Assembly (NCBI GenBank): GCA_000151295.1
Contig: GG745338.1
Span: 491,334 to 555,333 of the forward strand
Direction: 5' to 3'
DNA from: Allomyces macrogynus ATCC 38327
Taxonomy: Eukaryota > Blastocladiomycota > Blastocladiomycetes > Blastocladiales > Blastocladiaceae
Length of the DNA stretch: 64,000 nucleotides
The translations under genes were made by a program, and so were the position numbers. Of the stretch, positions 53,216-62,734 are shown in pieces; within the stretch, counting starts at the first letter, position 1; each line of letters starts with the position of its first letter. Under the pieces are notes generated by a model. That model was not told the DNA's origin and made no database searches. It was given only the letters and a program-made list of their open reading frames with translations.

Positions 53216-54686
53216 TCACGCATCCTTGAGCTTGCAGATAATGTCCAGGATGGCCATGTCACCTGTGCTCAGGAGCTTTTCGTAAAGGCTGCTGACGACC
53301 TTGGACTTCATCTCGATCTCTGTTGTGCGAGCATTGACCTCTGCTGTGCGGGCGTTGATCTCTGCCGTGTGGGCCCTGGAAGCAGCGTCATCTTCACGCA
53401 GTGATTGCTGCAACCGCGCTTTATGCTCCTCAAGTTCCAACTGTAAACCCTGGGCATTGATCTCTCGCTGGACAGCCTTGTACTCGTCCTCCGAAAGTCC
53501 CGCTCTTGTCAGCGACGCGCCTTTGGTCATAACGACGTACTTTGGCTGGATGTCCTTGATTGCTCTCTGGATGTACTCGGACATCATCCCCTTGGGGATC
53601 CACTTGTGACTGTGGGCATACACGTTGACACGCCTGTCCCGCATTATCTGCTTGAGATTTTTTTCGGCTTCCTTGATAGTCGTAAAGCACACAGCAAACA
53701 GGTTGCATTGTCGGACCAGCCCAGGGTGTGCCATGTGGTAGTGATTGTCCTGGTCTCTAATCTTACCTGCACGTGAGATCCCAAACTTGACCGTCTTGTT
53801 CCCAGGGTCATGCCAGAATTACAACACATGCAGCCGCTCCACTTCATCTGTGGTCACGTGCCCACCTTTGACCAGAGCTTTGGACGGCCTGTCGCTGGGG
53901 TCCACAAATATGGTCAACAGGCCCTCGGATTGATCGACGAGGGCCTGCTGAGGCGCCTGCACACCAACCAGTGGCGCGAGCGTCTCCTCGACGTGCTGTT
54001 GATGCGCAACGATAGTCTCAGCCACGGCCGGGACGTCATCGACCAGATCCTGAACGCTTGCCGCGTTCTGCAACGTGAGGTCGATTGCCGCCAGTGACCT
54101 GATCTCCACCAGCGTCCCTGCAGCCTCCTTGCACTGGCGAAAGCGCCCTGCCAGCTGGCCCCGCCTTCACAGCAGTATTGACATCCACGTCTGTCTCAGC
54201 GGCGCATTCTTCTGTCGCCACTGCAGGGCCTGGAGTGTCCGCCTGGGCTTTGTTCTCCAGGTGGTCCCGGATCAACTTGGCGATCCCACCCCTGATCTTG
54301 GGCAGCACGTGCAGGTCAAAGAGGCATGGCGCGCAGTAGAGCGTCCGTCCGCGCGGCGCTGGGACCGAAGACCACTCCGTGTCTGGACTCTCCTGGAGCT
54401 TCCCAGCACAAAGAGCGACAATACGCTGCGCGTTCGACGTCTTCGTGTTGGCCGCCGAGTGGAGGTCCACGAGCTCCAGGACAGAGTACTGGTCGCCATG
54501 CGTCTCGTGTTGTCTCAGACGATACCGCCCAGCGCTCCTTGCAATGACATCTTGCATGTACTCAACGCGGTACGTGTAATCCTTGGCACGAGTGACATCG
54601 AATGTGGGCTCCATGTTCACCAGTACTTGCTGTCGTTTAATACTGTTTTGCAGAGTCTGGATGTACCGTCCGCGATCCACCTGCAC
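53216..54686 (-). pseudogene. Viral KilA/Bro-T5orf172-like protein with one frameshift and one in-frame TAA
   Basis: Proposed DNA-associated protein of the Bro/KilA type. The N-terminal part (AKDYTYRVEYMQDVIARSAG; NAQRIVALCAGKL; TLYCAPCLFDLHVLPKIRGG) runs to about 54,165, where an indel moves the frame to RFRQCKEAAGTLVEIRSL. A helical middle follows, then TAA at 53819-53821. The same frame continues with FWHDPGNKTVKFGISRAGKI and FTTIKEAEKNLKQIM, resembling the YIG/KxGxS...R and E-containing core of T5orf172/GIY-YIG-like domains. A coiled-coil end of TAEINARTAEVNARTTEIE repeats follows, stopping at TGA 53216. The family assignment rests on short motifs only. Confidence 0.5.
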
Positions 54687-54797
54687 GTCCAGTCATTGAA
54701 CTGGGATCCAGTGCCCTGTACCATCTCGCACTGGCGACGTGCAATGGATCCCAGTCCCGGCCTTCTCTCCGGCGGACGCGCGCGGTGCCGGTCGCCT

Positions 54798-57639
54798 TTA
54801 GTAGTCGTCCTCAAGGACATCCTTGAACCGGCGCCCGCGGACTAATGTACTGACGCCACGACCATCCGCGGTGGGCACGTCTGTCGCCAACAGCGTCAGT
54901 TTCTCAAGCTGCTTATGGAAGACGTTGACGTTCGCAGGCCAGCCATTGAAGTTGGCGCTGTACCACAACTTGTACGTATCGTACAAAGCTTTGAGCTGGA
55001 TGGACCCTTCAGGATCGTCTTCAGTGCGAGTGACCCAGAACTGCTGGACAGGATCACTGTTGTACCGGTGCTGCTCAACAAGAGTCAGCACACTTGGCGG
55101 TGGACGCAGCTTGCGGCCATCCGCCACATAGTCCTTGTAGTAGTCGATCAAGTACAACATGAACTCGTTATGGAGTGTCGGGAGCTCGGCCTTGAGGGAC
55201 TCTTTGACCATCGTCTCGTGTGGCAGCCGCGGATTGGCGACAAACGTCGTGGGGAACTCGAGGATTCGACTCCACATGTAGATCGCATTGTCGCTGCTGT
55301 CCATCAGCGGGATTTCGTTTGCCAGGAGGGTCATCTGGAACTGGGGTCGGAATTCCTCAATCTTTCCCGAGTACAGTCGCCGCTCAGACACCTCGTTGCT
55401 CCCCGTGAGGAGTTTGACAAAGGCCGTGTTGATCCGCTCCAACGCCTTGGGTTCAGATGCGATCTCAAGCCGCTTCCCCTTGAGGTTGATCAACTCTGGC
55501 TGTGCCGCACTGGCTCCCGCTCGCTCCTGCGTGAACATCTCGGCGGGAATCGTGCTGTAGTAGTCCCCAAACGTTGCCCATAGCAAGTCTGCAAGAGCCG
55601 ACTTGCCATTGCGGCCCTGGTTCGTGTAGATGTGGAAGATCTCCTGGAGGTTGTCACCGTGGAGGCACGAAGCGAGGTGGGTCAACATGTACTCTCGCTC
55701 TGGTGCGTGCGGCTGAATGTCATAAATGAACCTGACCAGCTTCTGGCGCAGGCCCGGGTCCGAGTTCTTGCACAGCGGGTACCGACACGAGTGCGTGACG
55801 CAGTCCTGCAGCATCCCACGGCAGAACTGGAGAGTGTCCAGGTCATACACGTCATTGCTGAAGCACACGAGGTTGTTGGCCGTGTCCAGTCGCTGCTCAA
55901 ACGACGCATTGTTTTGCGGGTCAAAGAAGAAGTCGTGCTCCAAAAAGTACGCCTAGCACTCCTTGACGATCCGCTCCTTCATCTGGATTTTTTTGAACTG
56001 GGCAATGAGGGCATTCAGTTTCTTGGTCTGCGACCGCAGCAGCTCCAGGTCCGCAGTGTGCTGCATGTACCGGGCGTCCTCGGGAAAGACAATGTACCAG
56101 CGCTGGACACACGAGATGTACATTTTCCCGTTCTCGACGACATTGAACGCGCACTGGGGATCGGCGTGCGTCTCGTGGCACACTGCACACCAATGCTGCT
56201 CGAGATCGACGTGGTACCCCATTGGGGACTTGACCCAGTCGCATGGTTGCTGATCCAAGTCCTTGATGGACTCGGGGAACTTGGCCACAAATGCCGCCAT
56301 CTCATGCCGGATGGCGCTTCGCTTGTCCTTGCTCGTGTACGGATCATCCATGACCGTCACACTACCCACAATGTCCCTTGACGTCAAATCCAAGGCTGGC
56401 GCGGGCGTGGGATGCGGTGCGGCCGGACTGGGATCCACTGTGCCGGGTGTCTCCGTCACAATGACCCCAGCCGCAACAAGCTCTTGGCGGACACCCACCG
56501 GTAGTTTCGAGACTTTCTTTGTCGCGACCCTTGCACGAGTGGCACATCTGGGACGTGCCACCAGAGGTCACCTTGAGAAATTGATGGTTGGACCGATGGG
56601 CGCGCAGAGCGTGGAGACAATCCCTGGTCGTCAGCGGAAACACGACAGAGGCACCGGGGAAGATCTTGCCCTTGCTTGGATCCAGGACGTGGTTGAAGCA
56701 CTGACAGAGCCACGACACTGTCTCAGTGAACCCACTCGTACACGGCACAGGATTGTTTTGGAGTTGCTCCAGCTGTCGCTCTGACACGAGGTCAAACATG
56801 CTATCAAGATCATCCTGCGAGACGACTTCCTGCTCCGCGTCCTCGGCAAAAATGGACGTGGCCATCACGTCATCGAGGGTCAAGTCAGTCTTGTGCTGGA
56901 ACGTATCCGGGTGGGTGATTCGATACACGTTACTCCATGACTCTGCGGAGAAGAGCCGCAAATGCTTGGCCTTTTTCTCGGCCGCCTTGCGCGGGTTCAT
57001 CAATCCCTTGTGCGATCCCAGCATCTGGAGTCCAGTCGAGTACACGTGTGCGTCCATAAAGTCCCCATGGGTGTGATCCATGAGCTGGGTCCACCAATCC
57101 TTTTTTGTGAGCCCCTGGACAAGCGCCTTCCGGATCCTGGTCGCGGTTCGCTTGCTGCACACAACGTCCGGGTAATGGACGTGGAGAGTGTACAGCGTCC
57201 GAGTCGCAACTTTGCGCGTGTGCAACAGGGACTGATCAGCGATGATGTCCCCCATCAGGACATGGGTGTCCTTGACGAGATCCTGCATGGTCGCCACAAG
57301 GTCCGTCTCGTTGCACGGAAGGATCCCCTTGTCAAAGAGGTCCGCGTCATAATCGATGTCAAGGAAGAACCGCATCTGCATCGTGTGGATCTTTTTGACG
57401 AGCGCATTGTGGCCAGCCGCCGGATCCTCTGTCACGTCCTGGCCCGACCGGGCAATGTACTCGACGTACCGTCGGTAAACAGTCTCGAGCTGATCCTTGG
57501 GGATGCTCAGGAGCTTGTTCCGGAACTTTGGTACGGACCATAGGTGGGTTTGTGTGCCTGCCTCGGACTTCAACTTGTACTGCGTCAGGAACCCCATATC
57601 CACTGCCAGGAAAAGGTGACCAACCTTCGTTCCAGTCAC
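54798..57639 (-). pseudogene. NCLDV D5-type primase-helicase, one frameshift and one in-frame TAG
   Basis: NCLDV replication hallmark gene: an N-terminal archaeo-eukaryotic primase fused to an SF3 helicase. Primase part: MRFFLDIDYDADLF (catalytic DxD, about 57,360), MDAHVYSTGLQMLGSHKG, and MCHSCKGRDKE just before an indel at about 56,515. The middle frame resumes at KLPVGVRQELVAAG, has CAVCHETH, and ends at TAG 55953-55955. The same frame continues AYFLEHDFFFDPQNN into the helicase: NQGRNGKSALADLL (Walker A), KRLEIASEPK (Walker B region), TLLANEIPLMDSSDNA (sensor 1), and an RILEFPTTF arginine finger region. It stops at TAA 54798. About 945 codons overall, usual for D5. The start could be the Met at 57597. 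Confidence 0.88.
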
Positions 57640-57681
57640 TTAATTGGCCCAACAGGCGTCTTTTTTCGAGGCACACTGTAA

Positions 57682-58440
57682 ATGTATCGCAGACTCCAGG
57701 AGCGCTGGGCGACCATGACCCTGCGGGCCAATCACAAAAGCAAACGGAAGACAATCACGGTCCCTGCTTACGCCAGCCAAGAACCGTCCCAGGCGCGTAT
57801 CCAAGGTAATCCAGGGAGCCCGGACAACGACGACAGGCACCAAGACACTCACCACACGCCAGGATCATCCAGAGCCAACGGCAGCTGTTCACGGATGGGC
57901 CCGTGTTTCTGCAGTCGTTAATGCGCGGAAGACGTCCGCGACGTCCGTCCACGTCTCGGTGAGCCTTCCTTTGGTTCACCAAACGGATCCTCGCGCCGCA
58001 CCCACAGACGGTCCGGGTCTGGATCCACCGTCCGACTTTGAAGTGACGTTTCCAAGTCCCAGACACAGTCCCGTCGTCCATGTGACGCTCCTGGCGACAG
58101 GGGCCACTTCAGAGTTCGACTATGACGGGTCAAGAATCAGGTCCAGAGTCCAGAGGTGTGCATGCCCTTACCGTACAATGTCCCGCTCCCACTGTCGCAT
58201 CCAGCAAGTCCACGAGCCCGCGCAAGGACATTCACGACTGTCCCGCTCTCACCGTCGCATCCGTCCAGTCCGATGCCGCGTCCCGAAACAGTCCGGTCAC
58301 CAACCATTCTCCGTATTCCTGATGTACCGTCGCGTCCGCCCAGTCCAGGACAGCGTCCGAAACCGCCCGCGATCCGCATACCTGTTCTGTTGCGTCCGGC
58401 AAGTCCTACTGACCTAACGCCGACCCCCATCCGCACGCCA
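57682..58440 (+). pseudogene. Possible broken plus-strand viral gene, Pro/Ser-rich
   Basis: Three successive frames have coding-like composition: MYRRLQERWATMTLRANHKS (from 57682), SLPLVHQTDPRAAPTDGPGL (to about 58,150), then MPLPYNVPLPLSHPASP and RSPTILRIPDVPSRPPSP. They could be one protein with two indels. No motif. The evidence is weak. Confidence 0.25.
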
Positions 58441-59350
58441 AAAAAAGAGCCCTTGGGACAGGTTTGGCGGCAAAGTCGCCAATTGGCCACCCTGATTGTT
58501 TCGCCAAATCTGGGAAGACGGACCTGACGAGTCCTCGACAAGCACCCCCGATTTACCCCGAGCGTTTGAGTCTGGGACCGTTTCAGAACCACGTCGGTCC
58601 GGCGCTCGGGGTGAGCCATGGGATGGCCATCAGAACCGGGTTATTCACGTTCGTTGGACCAGGCTCGTTGCTTACCTTGTTCAAGCAAAAGGAAGCACGA
58701 TTTTTTCAAAAGTGATCCTGGACTGTCAAACCGTCTCTGAGCCGCTTTTTACCACTCGGGGGTCCCAATTGGGATTGCCCTCTTCCTCCTGGATCTGGAG
58801 AGACGGGTCTCAGGGTACTTTGCCCAGTCATTTACTTCTTTCATCCCATCAATCTTTTGCTCGATTTATATAAACTAACTAAGATGAGATGAAGAAGTAG
58901 AAGACAAGGAGACCAGTCCCAACCGACTATAGGGTGACTTGTTGGAGAACCATCGAGCAAATCCAACAGACACAAACGCCATTGTCCACCCTGAGCACTG
59001 GGTCCAGACCGGGATGCGACGCCCTGATTTACCCCGAGCAAATGGCTCGAGACCCGTGTCGAAACCAGACTTTGGGTCATTCAGGGCGGCCATTTGGGAC
59101 GATCTCGAGCTCACTTTTGACAAGTTCGCATGTTGCTTACCCCACTCGAGCAAAACCTCAAAGACGGTTGGAGCCCTTGTTTCGCCAAGTGGAGAGAGGT
59201 CTCGATTACCCCGAGCACACTCGACAGTCTCTCGTGGGATGGCCTCCCGGATCCGGTTGTCATTTTAATTGATGCCCATTGTAAATGCCCCCGCTTGCAA
59301 GACGCGCCCACATTGGCCAATGACCAGTCAAGACGCGATCACAAAGTCTC
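58441..59350. other. Non-coding stretch with dispersed TTACCCCGAGC elements
   Basis: CCCCGAGC or its complement occurs at about 58556, 58602, 59033 and 59210, with related CTCGGGGGTCCCAA at 58757. It separates the minus-strand viral genes (47.8-57.6 kb) from plus-strand ones (59.35 kb on), so it may include a promoter or replication region. A TATATAAA lies at 58866. Confidence 0.45.
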
Positions 59351-61160
59351 GTGGCAACGTGGCCGCGGTCCCAGGATGAAGTCACAGAGCTGCACAAGGA
59401 CACAGTCACTGCCCTGAGACAGACGTCCACGTTCCAGAACCAAGTTGCCCAGATGCGGGCGCGGACACACCTGCTCCAGACGTCACACGCCTCGACGAGG
59501 CAGCAGCTTGAGGCCATCAAGACGTTCCTGAAAGAGCAGGGCTATTCCGTTGAGAGCCCGGACGTGGTCGTGGTGGAGGCCATCCGCTCCCACCAGGCAC
59601 AAATTGATGACCTCCAGGCCCTTTTGGCCAGTGTCCGTCAGGACCTTGACCGTACCCATGCCCAAAATGAAACTTTGAAGGCCGATCTTCAACAGGTGTC
59701 GTCTCAATCCAAGACGGCCGGAGACAGTGAGGCAATGGAGGCCAAGCTCCAAGTGACGATTGACTCGCTCACATTGCAAATGCAAGAGTTGCGCACGCAG
59801 CACTCCACCATTGAACAAAAGCTGGCCCAGTGCACGGCCGAGTACAGGACTCTGCAAGAGTCGTCGCTGTCCAAGTACAATGATCTCAACGACGTGCTTT
59901 CCCAGGTTCAGCGGGATCTCTTGGCATCCCGGTCCACCCAGGCGTCCCTTGAACAATAGGTCACGGACGTCGAGGCCCAGTACACCGCCGCTCTGCGCTC
60001 CCTGGAGGACCTTAAGGCAGAGCACAAAAAGGTCAAACAGGACTCCTCGACGTCCATCCAGGCCGCGTCCCTGAAACTGGGGAACCTCCAGAGCAAGTTC
60101 AAGTCCCAGAGCGCCCAGCTGCAGGACTTGGAGAAGACGCGGGCAATGCTCACGGACGACTTGACGCAGTGCAAGACCGGCCGTAACGCTCTAATGGCTA
60201 AGGTCACTGAACTGAACGACCTCCAAGTCGCCCATTCCCGCCTTGAGAGTGAGTACAGACAGGTCCATGGCGTCAAACAGACCCTTGAGAACAGTCTCAT
60301 GGAGCTTCAGCTGCTGTACCAGTCCAAGACCAGGGATCTCGATCGTCTCCGAGCACTCCACGACGGCCTGCAGGCATCCTCGGCAACCAAAGCCTCCGAG
60401 TACGAGGAGACTGTCCGCGACCTCAAGCGACTGACTGGTACGGTCGCGCAACTGCAGGCCGACCTCACGGACTCGCAGACAATGGTCAACGACCTTCGCA
60501 GCACAAAGGAACGCGTCAGCCGCGACCTGCAGTTCAATCTGGCGGCGCTGCAGGCCTTGAAAACCGTCCACGATCAGGTACTGCATGACCTGGTCGACTG
60601 CAATGAGTCCAAGAGGATCCTGGCAGCCGACGTTGATCAACTCAAGGTTGATGCAGCAAAGACCGCAGACGCCAACGCGACCCTCCAGAAAATGCTCGCG
60701 TCAAAGATGGCAGAGGCCAGTGATCTGCGTGTTCGTCTGGACAATTCCACGGTGGACGCGAACCAAGTCGTCGAACACCTGCAGCGCGCCAAGGACGAGT
60801 TGGGGCGGCAATGCGCAGAGTCGCGGAAGGCTTTGATGGCTGGCCTGAACTGCACGGCAAGTGAGCTCACTCAAGCCAAGGACGAGCTGCAGAGCGTCAC
60901 CATGGCCCTCAGCCGCCAATCCCAAGACTCGGGGGGCTGCCGTCAGTGAACTCGAGGCACGCGTTGAGCGCCCCCAGCAAGAGTTGGCCGAACGTAGTGC
61001 CGCGTACAAAGTACTTGAACAGACGCTCGCTGACCAGGCAGAGAAGGTGTCCCGGATGACACAGATGGAGCACGCTGGCGACTACAGTACGAAGCTCCAA
61101 ACAGATCTTCAGTACGCAACAGCTGCCAAAGCCTTCAACGACATCATTGGCAAGGTCAAG
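59351..61160 (+). pseudogene. Long viral coiled-coil protein, one in-frame TAG and a G-run frameshift
   Basis: A heptad-rich protein of about 600 residues: LHKDTVTALRQTSTFQNQVA, QIDDLQALLASVRQDLDRTH, and many similar segments rich in Leu, Gln, Lys and Asp, with no globular domain. The frame meets TAG at 59957-59959 (SLEQ before it, VTDVEAQYTA after it) and stays open in the same frame to 60949. There a run of six G (60932-60937) has one base too many. In the neighbouring frame AAVSELEARVERPQQELAER continues the coil to about 61,160. The function is presumably structural. The downstream part of the 60861-62612 open frame is not part of this protein. Confidence 0.65.
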
Positions 61161-61744
61161 CTGCTGGCTGAACCCGCTGCGACAGTCTTCCCGATCCTGA
61201 TCCCGCCGTGTACCACAAGGGATCCCGTCCCTGTCCCACTCGAGTCGTGCGTGCTGGTGATGGTCGCTGGGACTGTCACGTCCATGGCCGAAACACTGCA
61301 GTCCAGGACACGGACTCCCCCAGTATTGACCTGGAACGACGCTCCTGAAACAGCGACGGCAGAGGACTCACTGACGATCTCCAAGGTTTCGTCCCGGTAC
61401 AGGCCGCACGCGCCTCTGAGGTCCAGGGATCCCAAGGACGCCACGACCGGTCCAGCAATGTCCAGGGCGCCTGCAATGTGCACATTCCCGGCCACACCAA
61501 GACCGCCATCCATGATGAGACTCCCGGACGTACTGGACGTACTTGGGACGGTGGAGCTGACGCAGACAGCGCCCTGGACTGTCTGGGATCCTGCCACGAC
61601 CAGGGATCCACCAATGTGCACTGACTTGCCCATGCCAAGTCCTCCCATTGTGACCAGTCCCCCACTCGTCATCGATGTACTCTCGGACGTGTCCGTGTAC
61701 ACGCCCCTGGTCCCCTGGATTGTCCCCCGAATACAATGGTCCAA
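61160..61744 (-). pseudogene. Inverted fragment of a GG[V/L]G-repeat fibre protein
   Basis: The minus strand reads GVYTDTSESTSMTSGGLVTM, GLGMGKSVHIGGSLVVAGSQ, STSGSLIMDGGLGVAGNVHI and GTGSLVVHGGIRIGKTVAAG. These are the same T-S-G-x-L-x-x-x-GG-[VIL]-G-[IV] repeats as the plus-strand fibre gene at 62735. The plus strand is also open here but is compositionally antisense. The fragment lies between the coiled-coil and kinase genes with no start or stop of its own family, so it looks like a rearranged piece. Confidence 0.62.
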
Positions 61745-62612
61745 GAGGGACTTTGTGATGCAGTTCGATCAGATGCCCAAGGCCGTCCGCAAGCAGCTCC
61801 TGGAGATTGAGGTCATGTCCTTCCTCAAACCGTACATTGTCCAGTACAGGATCCCGCACTTTCCGCTGTTGTACGGCTTTGGGGTGTGCCAAACAAGCGA
61901 CGGCAACGTCCTTCATCTCTTCATGGAGCAACTCGACAGCGATCTTAAGTCGATGCGCGGCAAGTTGACAGAGGACCAGGTCAAGTCCATGCTGCTCCAG
62001 GTCCTCGTCGCCCTGTACCTCTTCCACCAGTTTGGTCTTGTTCACGAGGACATGCACGCTGGCAATGTCATGTTCCACCGCGTCCCCAAGGACACCTGCA
62101 TCGAGTACACGCTGCCCGGCGGCAGGATTGTCATCCCTACGTACGGACTGTTCTGCTACATCATTGACTATGGCAAAGTCCGCAACGTCTCCTCGGCATC
62201 CACGCTGGATCAGCAAGACGGGATGCAGTATGACGTCACGCAAATCCTGGACAAGCTGCTGAGGGATGTCGCCAGGACTGTGGCCATCACAGTGACTGCG
62301 GATGACGGACTCCTGGTCCTGCTTGCCACCTATGCCAAGGACACGCTCTTTGCCTTGGACACGCCGTCCTTCCACGTCCCATACATCCTTGACATCCACG
62401 CCAAGCTCTTCCCGTGTACGCGCAAAATGGACGAGACTCTCTCCTTTGACCTCCAAGTCCCCCATGAGGACTTTCCACGCGTCTTCTTGGCCCACAACCG
62501 TACCAAGTCCAAGAATCTCACTGACTACCTGCGTCCGCCCGCACCCCCAGCACCCCCGGCGCCCCCATCACAACCAGCACGCGGACTGTTTGCCAAGGCG
62601 CCCATCAAGTGA
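61736..62612 (+). pseudogene. Second viral protein kinase, N-terminally truncated
   Basis: Same divergent kinase family as the gene at 36660. Begins mid-domain at IQWSKRDFVMQFDQM. It has an alpha-C-like QLLEIEVMSFLKPYIV and HFPLLYGFG, the hinge LFMEQLDSDL, the catalytic loop LVHEDMHAGNVMF (HxDxxxxN) and CYIIDYGKV in place of DFG. A Pro-rich tail ends FAKAPIK and TGA. No glycine-rich loop or invariant Lys region is present upstream, where the frame is antisense to the inverted fibre fragment. The rearrangement therefore probably removed the N-lobe. The lack of the Lys region makes activity unlikely. Confidence 0.68.
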
Positions 62613-62734
62613 CGTCCTGGTACGGATCCTGAGGACGCCCTCCCGTGCAAGTGACTGTTCGGTCCGTCTCCCAGCCAAGTCCGGAACCAGAAGCCTGCAA
62701 AGCCATGAAAAGATTTTCGAGGTAAAGGTAACCC

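Noticed and set aside
60861..62612. A single 583-aa plus-strand protein
   Set aside because: It joins coiled-coil, antisense-fibre and kinase segments. The middle is clearly coding on the minus strand, so the frame is a chance fusion.
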